A stretch of 64,000 bases of DNA, taken from Candidatus Omnitrophota bacterium (GTDB taxonomy: Bacteria > Omnitrophota > Gorgyraeia > 2-01-FULL-45-10). Below the pieces are notes generated by a model that worked only from the letters and a program-made list of their open reading frames with translations, did no database searches and was not told the origin of the DNA. Numbering within the stretch: the first letter of the stretch is position 1; each line of letters starts with the position of its first letter. The stretch spans positions 160,401 to 224,400 of the forward strand of contig JBAZKM010000003.1 of NCBI GenBank assembly GCA_041650805.1. Direction: 5' to 3'. Below are positions 28,301 to 40,300 of the stretch, in pieces. The translations under genes and the position numbers were made by a program.

Positions 28301-31300
28301 TACCAGGATAAGGGCGCGCCTGCTGGAAAGGACGGCAGTTGATATTCCTCTGGCGATACATATCTTCAATGATGAACTTGACAGCAGGGAACGCGGCTTC
28401 TTCCTGGGTCTGATCAGGGAATACTTCGGCGGGGAGATGGTCTCGGCGGTAAGCGCGGTCATGAGCGGTCGGGGTATGGATGATGCCGTCGCGCTGGCCG
28501 GCAGGGACAGGCAATTTATAATATTCTCCATAAACTTCTTCCTGAAGTCGGTATTCTTTTATAAAAGCGTGGATATGGGTCAGCTTGAAAAACTGATACC
28601 GGATATTCCGGTAAATATGGGTTACGAGGATATATTAACGGCCGGGATAAGGGAACGGTTCTCGTCTATAGGGCCCGGTACCGCCTGGGCCGAAACGCCC
28701 GAAGCCGGAGGGCTTATCGGGACGTTCGGGAGGGTCAATCCGGAAACGGCGTTTGTGCCGATAGGGAAATTCTGGCCGCGCGACAGGATCGCCTATCTTA
28801 CGGAAGACAATTCCTTTGCATTGATGCGCCGCCGCGGCGGCCATGCGGGTTATGCCGGCGTTGCCGTTGACGAAGAGGATCGCGAACTCCTCTCCGAAGG
28901 CGGGGCTGTCATACCGGGTACTTCGACTGATGGCAGCCGTTTCGTGCTCATTCAAAGGATGATTCCGGTCGGGGAGAGGAAGGTCTTCGCCTGGAAGCTG
29001 AAAGAGAGGGGCATCTCCGCATATTCGCTTCCTCTCGGTTTCATAACGATAGAGAGAGACGGCAGGCGTTACCGCGATTATTATCCTCACCTCGATTGTT
29101 GTCTTAATGTAATAGCAAGAGACTTCACCGAAGACGGAAGGGTAAAGATACTTATCGACCCTTTATATTACAAGAGCGTGAAGGATGATCCCGAATTCAG
29201 GCGGCTCCTGCGCGAACAGGGTTTCCTGCCAGACGATGTCATAATCATATCAGAAGAGGATTCCGGTCTTAATCTTGCCAACTTCGCCGAGACCATTTCC
29301 GGGGACGGCAGGAGGATACTTATCTTTAACGCCGGCGCCGCATCCACCTTATCCCGCATACCGCTGAAAGCAGGTTCTTATGAGGAGCTTCCAGAGCCTC
29401 TATACCTGCTTGCTCAGAGCGGCGGCCTTCAACGGTGCGCATCCAACCTCTTTCCGCGGGAAGAGGTCCCGCTGCCAGGGGCCCCTTCCTATAAAGTGGA
29501 TGGGACAGCTTTCCCGCCGGATGTCATAGAGGCCATATACAGATCCTTTTCAGACGACGGGAGGTTCAGCCGTTTTCTCGAAGCATTCCGTAAATGCGGC
29601 ATAGAGATCGTGCAGATAACTGCAAACCGGTATAGCGATAAAACGGAAGCGTTAAAAACCATGCTCCCATATGAAGCGGCGATATATGTCGCCCCTCGGG
29701 AGGGGACGGAAGAAGTGCTGAATGAGATCTTGAAGGGATTCGAGGTCATCCTCGCGGACCTCAGGTCGAACTGGGGCGGGATCATAATCGATGCCGGACC
29801 TGACGGCGAGAACGGTATTCGTGAGAGGCCGCCGTTCCCGGGCCACGGCCCCGGCACGCCGCACATTGCGCAGGGACCGGACGAACCCGAGGATCTTCTT
29901 TCCCCCGAGCCCCAAGCTCCCGGCTCCAAGCCAATAACCGATGCCGAACGACTGAATAAACTCGACAGGAAATTGTCGTATATAGCGTTAGGGGTATCCG
30001 TCCCGGCGTTCCTTGCTATGCTGGCAGGCATAATGATGGGCTCAGATATAGGTGTCGCGATAGTAGGCGTCTCATCTATTATAGGCAGCGCCGCGTTAGG
30101 GACAACGGCCCTTCTGCGCGTAAAGTGGATACTTGAGCCAGGGGAACGGAAGGAGACAGGGGGCACAACTCCCGTCAGGGTAGACATTACTGAAGAGCGC
30201 AGCGAAAGAATAGAAGTTACGATAGAGCGCGTTCCCGGAGAAGAGAGCGAAATTCATATAGTTGCCAAAGACCCAGAAGGGAAAGAAGCAGGCAGGGCCA
30301 CTTACATGATAAGGTCGGAAGATGCGATCCAACTTTTATCCATAGATGTTTTTGAATCGAAGAAGCGAAGAAGCGGGATCGGCGAACAGCTAATGCTGAG
30401 GATCAAAGATGAGATGGTCGAGGCCGGAAGGTCAGAGATATTCCTGTTCTGCTTGCAGAGCAACGCCGGAGCCATAAGATTCTACGATAAGATGGGAGAG
30501 CGTCTTGGTATGGCTATGACAAAAGAGGACGCGATATTTCACGACCAACCGCCGGCGGCATATAAGATAACCTATAGGATCACGAACGACAAGCGACAAA
30601 AGACGAATAACGGAAATCCCGCCCGCAACTCCGGTCCCGACACGATTACGATAAAGCCCGTGCCGCCCGGTACGTTCCCCGATCTTGATGCCCGCGGCAC
30701 GCCGCAGGATAGGCCGGGCGATCAGGAAAAGCGCCGCGCGCAACAGCAGAAGCTTGCAGTCCAATTATTGCAGAAGGAGTTCGCGCGCAAAGAGGCTCTC
30801 GTAAAATACGGCATATATACGGCTGCGGAACTTGCCGTGGTCGAGGGGCTCTATAGACGTTTTGCGGTCGGGGAGGACCTCTCGCATTTCTCGCCGTATG
30901 AAAAGGTCTTCATATGGCAGTATATGATACTCATGGATATGCACAGCTCATCATTCCGTATGCTCGAAGAAGAGGTGAATCGCCTGGCGGAAGACCTCGA
31001 GATCGACGGCTTATATGTAGGGTTTGAATGGAACGACCATATGGCTCCGGAGGATAAAGTAAGGACCGTCGAAAATAATATCTCAATACGGCCCGGGATG
31101 AGGATGCTCGATATAGGATGCGGAAAAGGGAGCGTCATCATTGAACTGGCTCGCAGGCATGCCGGCGTTGAGTTTATCGGCATTGACGCGAACCCGCGTA
31201 ATATTTCGAATGCCTTAACGAGGCTTATGGAGATGGGTCCGGAAGCGCCGCGGAACGTGAGGTTTCACATGCTCGACTGTCGTGAGCCGGTCGCCGATAA

Positions 31301-34300
31301 GGCCATACCGCGCCGTGGTATACCTTATGGAGAAGGCGCTTTCGATGTCATCTCGCTTATGGAAGGGGTGTTCGATGAGGCGCATTCCTCCGACTCCGCC
31401 GAGCGTCTCCTATGGCGGGAGGCAATAAGGGTTGCCGGAAAGGACGGTGGCATTGTAGCGTTCTTCGGATTGGCCGGGAAGAATAAGTTTGAAGAATCTC
31501 TGCCCGAAGGGGTATACGCTGAAATGAAAGATAATACATTCTTCTCTATAGGCGGCAGGAATACGAGGTATTATTTCCCTTCATGGACCAGAGAGGATGA
31601 GCCGTCTCCGTACAGGAGAGAGAAGACCGAATTTTGTGTATGGCGATTGGCTTTAAGGCACGGTGAAGAGTTACCGGGTCACCAGGTCACAATGTCACCG
31701 GTCGCGTCAGGTCTCCAAACTGAAACGGCACCCGGTCCGTCCCAACCCGTACAGCAGGACCTGCCGTTCGAGACAGAAGGAACGCCGCCTCCCGCTTCGG
31801 ATCCGTCTTCCGGCCGGAGAACGCAGGGCAATTTCGGCCCCGGCGCCATGAATGTAGACGAGCCGTTAGGCCGCACATCTCCGCTCTCCGAACACGCGCA
31901 AGAGACCCTATTTACCGCACGTCTACATTTCTCCGGGGAGGGTTTTACTGCGGAGGACCTCCTGGGCAAAGTCGCATCATCGGGCACAGGAAGGATCCTG
32001 AGCGATCTCGACGAGCTTGAACGGAACGGGTATATAGAGGCCGTCGGATCGGGCAAAACCCCCGGATTCAGATTGACTGCGGAGGCGACCTTTGCCCTGA
32101 TCACGATGGAATATAATCTAAGCCCCATATATATAGGTGAATTAGGCAGGAGGGGCGTGGACCTGCCTGCGGATATCGATAATCCTGATGAGCTTGCATC
32201 GCATATTATAGAGTTCACAAAAGGCGACGCCCGTATAGATGCGAAGACCACTCTGCATATGATACTTGATCTCACAAATCTGCTGGAATGGGAATATGTG
32301 TATTTGCAGGCGCTGGAGATGAAAAAGGCGGGCAAAAATTGGGCATTGATAGATACGGTCGGCCTTGAGGAGGCGTTAGATAAGCTAAGGCCTCTTGTCT
32401 CGCGAAGGTTACTGGAAGTTCAGGACCTGGAGGTGGGATGGATAGGGCACGGCCTGGAGGCCGCAAGGACCCCTCCGGAGACCGATGATTTCCAGAAGGC
32501 CGCTTCATTGGTTAACAGATATGTAACGGGCGGCCTGGCGGCCGGCGAAGAAGAGTTGAAAGAGATACACAGCGTTGTGAGCGAGCACCTGAAAGTTTTT
32601 TCTGCCGGGAGGTCCCGGAATGTGAGGAGAGGTGAATATCGCGCTTACGAAGACGCCTACAGGGACCTTACCTATTTCCCGCTGGCCGAAAAGGTCCCGG
32701 ATGCTATGGCCGCCGTCTTTCGGCTGATCAAGGTCCCGGAGTTTATGGGCCTCCATCCGGTTGAACAGGCGGCCATAACCTTTTATCTCATACATAATAT
32801 ACAGCCTTTCGACAACGGGAATACACGGACGGCCTCATTATTCATGGACTGTCTCCTGATGAAGAACAATTATCCGCCGTTCGTAATAAGCGAATATAAC
32901 GAAAGGCGGTTCCATGAGGTAATAAAGTTCATGAGGAGGCCGGAGCCGGAACGGTTCAATGAGGGCTCGATGACACAGAGTGAGTTTGTTAACGACCCGA
33001 TGAAGTTGTTGGGATCACCGGATGCCCTGGCAAAGATACGGAGATATGCGAGGGAGTTCACGGCGTTCCTCGCGGAAGAGACGGCCCGGGAATTAGTCCT
33101 CCAACCTCCAAGCCCTGGATCCCAGACTCAAGGGTCACCAGGTCACCAGGTTACCAGGTCACCGGTGAGGGGGGACGAAGGACGGCTGGCGGAAGAAGCG
33201 GCGTCCGCCTCAGGAACCCCGGACCTGTCGGGCTACGAACCTCGATGGGTCACAGGCGTGAAAGAGGTCGGATCGGACCCGGCCGGGCCTTATGAGATAT
33301 TTATAGATCACGGCAGGAATTACGGGAATTACACAGATGTAAATGAGGCCCTGTATAACGGAAAGAGGTACATGGCGAAATGGGTGTCCGGCCACGGGGA
33401 GAGAGAAGGCCTGATCGCATCCCAGGCACGGGTGTTGAATTACCTTAAAGATGTGCTGAGCGACGCCGATCTGGCGCGCATCAGCATGCCTGAATATATT
33501 CAGCTGGAAGACGGTACCAGGATGCTCCTTTTTGAAAAGTTCACCGCGGGCTCTACGATGAACGACATCATGGAAAGCGGATTCCTGGCGCTGTCGAACA
33601 AAAGGGCGTCGCTGCTTCGCGCCGTGAGGGAGATAGCTTGCGCGGTGAAGGCATTGCACGATGTGAATGTATATCACGGGGACATAACGCTTAAGAACGT
33701 CTGGGTCTTTGAGGACGGGAGAATAAAGCTCTTTGACTTCGATTTCGCGACCATGGGCACTGCAGGATTGCGCCAGAGAGGGCTCAACCTCTGGTTCGTC
33801 TCTCCGGAACGGCTTGAACGGGCATTTGGCAAAAAAGAGGCAACCATCGATAAGAAGGCCGCGGTGACAGACGAGGTATGCAGCATAGGCGTTATTATGA
33901 CCGCGGTCTTAACAGGAGAATTGTTATTCAATCATGTCGTGACCGGTGAAAAGGCCGGCAGAAAGCGGCCCATGCGGTACGATCCCCGCACCGCCCTTAA
34001 TGCCGTGGGTGTGCCCGGGCGGATCGTAGAGGTAGCGGTCAGGGCGTTGGCCGATAGTAAAGACCGTTTCCAGACCGTAGATGAGCTCATCCGCGCGCTC
34101 GACGGATCAGAGACGCCTTCCGAACCGATCGGGAAGACGTCTCCCGATGCGGGCAAAGAGACCTTCCCGAAGGATCCGGAACCCGTCTCCGGCACTCCGG
34201 AGACTGCCGCGTTAAGAGATGCTATCGAGGCAGCCATTCCGCAGGGGATAGGATTTTATAAAAAACGCAATCCGGGCCAGCCGGACGAAACGACCAGGCG

Positions 34301-37300
34301 GAAGATCGACGAACAGAATTCGCTGGCAGAACCGTTATTGACGCGCACGATCGAAAGGTTGCGGGCGCATTATCCCGATATAGCTGAAATGCTGGCCGAT
34401 CTCTATCCGCGCGTATTGCCGTACTACATTGCGGGCATGGACGTAAATTATATACAGCATCACGCTACGGTGATAGATTTCGCATCAGAAATTGCCGTCG
34501 GGGAACGTCTGGACGAAAAAGAATCGGCGATACTGATTCTCGCCGCGCTCTTCCATGATTCCGGCAACGGCCTCACGACGCTCTCCAAAGTTACCGCCAC
34601 AGCCGTTCATAATATGCCTGTAACGACTCCCGGGGAACGGGCGGCGAGAGAAGGGGTGATAGAGCAGGCCGTGGCCTTTCGCAAGGAACATATGGAGATC
34701 GGCGCCGGGATCGTCAGGGAGATCATAGAGCCCTATCGCGCAAGAGCCCCGGATATCTTACCCGGTGAAGACGTGTCAGAGATCGAACGGCTCGTTCTCC
34801 ACCACGACGATCTAAAGATCCCCCTATGGCAGGAAAATGTGGATACGACATGGCTTACTGCAAAAGACGACAGATCGCTTCAATTCCTCATGGAAGCGGA
34901 CGCGCTCTGGATGCTCACGCCGCTCGGGATCCGGTCAGATATAGATAAGAGTGAAGGAGAGCCGTTGAGTCCGTCCGCGCAGGCGAGCTTCAATGTAGGC
35001 CTCTTCCGTAAGTGGAAAGAGCTTTATGACCGCGCTTTTGATGCGGAGACGGTTAACGGATACGGCTTCAGGGACGGCACTCTTTTACGGTCTCATGCCG
35101 CCTATCTGATCTATCAGCGGTTGATCGAAGAAGCAGCGAACGACCCGGAAAACGTCCCCGGGAGAAGGACCACGCCCGGTAACCTCGGCCCGGGCGCGAT
35201 GAATATCGACGAGCCGTTCGAAGCCCGGGGCCCAGGGCCGGCTCCAAAAACGGCTGATCGACGACCGGCAGATACTGATTTTGTTGAAAAGGTGTTGGAT
35301 ACGCAGATATCGATGCACGGTCTGCAGAGACTGTTTGATGAAGGACTCCTGGACAAGCGGATCGCCCTCGCGTGGTATCGCGCATTAGTATCAAAAGGCG
35401 GACTTACGGATAAAGAACTGTCCGATGAGATAGACGGGGAGATGGATTATATGCCGCCCGATGAGCTATATGGCGCATTAAAGGATCGGGGCCTGAACCC
35501 TAAAAACAGAATAGTCGCTATAGAGGCGGATAGGGTCCTTAAAGGATATTTTGACCACCTGAGAAGAGAACACGGGATAGTATTGCCGTACGGTTATCTG
35601 AGCATTGAGGATAACGTAGTATTCATGCCGAAACGGAAACTTAAGAGATATTATGATGCGCCTAAAGCCGTTACCGATAGTTTTCTGCACAAGGTCATCA
35701 TCTCGAATGAATTTAAAGGCAAAGAGCTGCTGACATATTTGATCCACGAAGGGTTGCATCTGAACGCGGTAGGATTCTATCTCCAGGGCGTCGGCGGCAT
35801 GCGGGGCAGTCACTTAAATGAGGGGATGGCGGAATACCTGACAAGGGATGCTATGGAATTTATGGGCGTGGATGGCGGTTCCGGGTTGTGGAGAAAGACA
35901 ACGGCGGAGTGGAAAGTTAAAGCGGTCAGAATAGTGGAATCGATGATCCGGTATATGGGAGAAAGGAGCACCCTGATCCGCGCATTTTTCAACGGAGGCA
36001 TAGATACCCTGCCCATAATCCCTATGACATTGGCTAAAGCGGTTATAAAAGAAAAGACACAGGTCTATTACGACGGAAATAAGATGCCGTTTTCCGCCGC
36101 GAGAAGAGTGATCCGGGAAAAAACACCCAAAGATATCCCCGACGATGAGATATATATATTGGCGGAACATGACAGAAACGGTTATATGCTTATATCCCGC
36201 TATACGGCTGCGGAGGGGAACGAGAAGGGGCCTGGGTTGCAGATCGTATTATCCTCGATAGGTGTGATACCAGAGGACGCCCCCGCCCTCTTATCCGTTG
36301 AAGCTGTGACGGGTTACAGGGCACTGGATATGTCAGATTCAATGTCGTTGTTAGAATTCTTCACGGCGCTGGAAAGGGCCACAAGGACTGCCAGCGAAAG
36401 CGACCTCTTTTTTGCCGCCGGGAAATGGGAGAGTTTAAAAGCATCGGTAACGGCACCAACCCTCTCCCGGGTAGTCCTGGAGATAACGCCATATATAGAA
36501 AGAGGCCTTTCTCTTGCTATGGAGAGGTGTAAGGCGGCAAAGAGAGAGAAGGATGATCACCTCTCCGCCGAAGCGGAGTTTGACGATACCGCAGATATGG
36601 ACGAAGACGAGCTGGCGGAACACTTCGCAGAGAAAGCGCTCAATGGCGAAATGCCGAAAGGATTAGAGAATATTTTTGAACCCCAGGATGACGACGAAGG
36701 TGGTAGTGCGAGTGATGTCACGGTGCGGACTGCTTCATACTGGAGGACTACACCGGGCAACCTCGGCCCCGGCGCGATGAATATCGACGAGCCGTTCGGC
36801 AGTCACAAAGATGGGCCGCTGTCTATAGAAGAGGCAGTAAAAAGAATCGAAGCGCTTCTTGAAGATGCGCCCCGCCAGAGAAGCATATCAACGAAAGAAG
36901 CCGTAACTAATGTTTTAATGAGTATTGCTCGAGACGGCGAATTTGTCTTCAACAGAAAACAGGCAAATAGAGTGGCCTCTGTGCGCCGGTTTGGAGATAA
37001 GCTTCCTCTTCTGAAATTCCTTGTGACATATAAGATCAAGACAGAGGATGGGGATAGATATGTTTTTAACGGCGGCCATGTCGCGATAATATCGCCCAGC
37101 AGCCGTACCAATCAGGATGCGGAGAGACTGATCGTGGCATTGAAAGATATGGGAATAACCGAAGGGGCGCACCTGGCCATCATTACAGCAAGCTCACGGT
37201 CGGAGGATGAGATCAAAAAAATAGTGCCGTTTCTCAGAGCGCACGGCATCACGGCGAATTCCCACATAGCAAGCATACTTAAGAGTTCACGGGATGAGGC

Positions 37301-40300
37301 AGAGATAGGCGGCCTTGTTTCGTTCCTGGGAGATCTCGGGATCACGGAGCCGGCCCACATAACGCGTATCCTGACCACGTCCCGCGGAAGGAAAGAGATA
37401 GAAGGCATGGTGACCATGCTGAAAGGCCTGGGTATCGTCAAGGGCGCTCATATATCTTATATAGTGCAGACCTCGCGTACGGAGGCAGAGGTAAAAAACT
37501 TGATAGATTTTCTCGACGGGCTCGGGATAAGAGGGGGATTTGCCGTGGCCTCTATAGTACACAGCGCGCGCGAAAAAGATGACATATCGGCTATCATTGA
37601 AACGCTCAGGGCCGCAGGGATAACGGAAGATGCCCACATCGCTATGATCCTTATGAGTAAGCGCACGGGCGATGAGATAGCAGGCATCTTGGCGAAGCTC
37701 AAAAAACACAAAATAGCGGATGGTGTCTCATGCTCGATAATCCTGAGAAGCTCCCGAAAAGAAGAAGACATAGAAGGTATAGTAAAGGCGCTTAAAAAAT
37801 GCGGTATGAAAAGCATCCATATCGCCCTTGTTATCAGCGCCTCCCGCACAAAGGACCAGATAGAGAAAGCAATAAGATCTCTGGCGCTATACGAAATAAA
37901 GAACCCGTCCCATATAGCCTCTATACTCGCCTGCTCCAGAAGCAACAAGGAGATCAGGATGCTTGTTTCAATGCTGGTGGCATGCGGGATAACCGATGGT
38001 GCCCATATCGCGCTTATCGCAAGCACAAAGCGCTCGACAAGCGAGGTACGGCGTCTTACGGGCCACCTGAGGAGATCCGGCATAACACACCCATTCCATA
38101 TTGCGGCGATCATACAGTCCAGCAGGCCGGAGCAAGGGATAATGTCTCTTATCGAAATGCTGAAGGCATCCGGGATAACGGGAGGCGCGTCCATCGCCAT
38201 GATCTCCGGAAGTTCCCGCTCAGAAGCGGAGATATCAAGCGTTGTGTCATCGGTCAGGTCTCTCGGCATAGTCAACAGCTGTAATATCGCGACAGTTGTC
38301 GCAAGTTCGCGCAAAGAAGAGGATATCGAACGGCTGATCAGGTCGTTCAGGAGAGCCGGTTTTGAAGAACCTGCGCACATCTCTCTGATGATCCATTCAT
38401 CCCGCACTGAAGGAGAGATCGCGGAGATCATAGCGGGACTCGATGCTATTAATATAAGCGAACATTCAGCCGTTGCCAGGATAATCCACAGCTCGCGATC
38501 AAAGGCGGAGATCGAAGATCTTGTGAAGCTTTTAGTCGAAAACAATATTGAAAAGGATGGACACATAGCCAGGATCATCGGTAGTTCCAGGCCGAAAGTA
38601 GAGGTGCGTTCTATCATCAAAACGTTGAAAGCGCTGGGCATAGTAAAACCGTTCGATATGGCGTTCATCATACAGGGTAAACGCAGTGAGGATGATATAA
38701 AAGAGATCATATCCATGCTGCGAAAACACGGTATAAATAAAGGTTTTCATATCGCGGTAGCTATACATTGTTCCAGGCCAAAAGAAGGGATCGAGCGTCT
38801 GCTAAAGACGCTCGCCGGGCAGGGGATAACCGGCGGACTCGACACGGCATTGGTCATCCGGAGCACGCGCGACGAAAAGGAGATACCGGATATTATCGAA
38901 ACGCTCAAAGCGGCAGGTATACGAAAATCTTTTTACCTCGCCGAAGTTCTTGCCAGCTCCAGGACAAAATCAGAGATCCGCGAGATCGTCAGGACGCTCA
39001 AGGCCCTCGGCATAACGGATGCCGGGAGCATAGCCATTGTGCTTAAGGGAAGCCGTTCAAAGAAGGCGATAAACGAAATGGTGCCTGTGCTGAAGGCGGC
39101 CGGGTTCTCTGATGAAAGAGACCTGGCGCATATACTTCTGAGCGGAAGGACGCTTGCAGAGATAAACGTAACCGTCAGCCGCCTTAAGGCATGCGGGATA
39201 ATTAAAAGTTCCCATATTGCTCATCTCCTCAGGACCGACAGGCCCATTGAAGAGATGGAGCGGATAATAGCGTCGTTGAGGGACTCCGGCATACGGGATG
39301 CCTCTGCGATGACCCGGATCCTCATGGGCGGAAGATCGGCAAGTGAGATAAAGGGCCTCATCTCTGAGCTTTGCTCAGTCTCGATAACTACGCCGAAGAA
39401 TATCGCGGTCATCGCGCGGAGCGACCGTTCGACAAAAGAGATGAAGGAGCTCGTCGGGATACTGAACGCGGCCGGCATCAGGGACGAGACCGCCGTTACC
39501 CGTATTATAGCATGTGACCGCTCGAACAATGAGATAAGGTCTGTCATTCCTGCGCTCAGGTCATTAGGTATCACCAAAGAGTTTCACATGGCTATGGTCA
39601 TTTCTACTTCCCGTACCGTGGAGGATATCAAAAAGGTGGTTGAGGCGGCGAGATCATCGGGGATTAACGAAAGTTTCCATCTCGCTTTAGTTGCAGGAAG
39701 TTCGCGGCGACTGAGCGATATAGAGGGCCTCTTCCGGAGCCTTGAGGCAGAAGGGATAACGGATCAGTACCACAAGGCATGCGTAGTCCACAGCGAACGC
39801 ACGAATGCCGAAATATCCTCCGGTATCGCCCTTTTGAAGAGCATCGGAGTGAAGGCGCCGGCAAAGATCGCGCGGTTGCTCTCCACTTCTCACAGTGACG
39901 AGGAGTTCAGGAGCACAGTCACGCTTCTCGAGGGGGTGGGAATAACGGATATTAACCGTATAATATCGATCCTTGAGCTAAGACGCCCGCCTGCGGAAGT
40001 CGGTGATGCATTTGAGCTCCTAAGGCAGGCCGGCATAACGGATAACACGATGTCGTTCCCTATTATCAAACGCAGGTCAGCCGAAGAGATCGAAGGAATC
40101 GTGTCGCTCCTGAAATACAAAGGGATTGTAAATACAGGTGAGATCGCGATCGTCCTTCGATCCAAGCGCAGCAGAGAAGAGATCGAAATAACATTAAAGA
40201 TGCTGCAGAGGTTCGGTATCAGCGAAAGCGTTCCTCGTGCGCTGATAATCAAAAGCAGACATACCGCAAGAGAGATAGAGGATCTCATCCCGGCCTTGCG

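Noticed and set aside
37457..38716. Minus-strand frame of 419 codons inside the repeat array
   Set aside because: It mirrors the 93-bp period of the coding repeats, which keeps the opposite strand open; it has no start signals.
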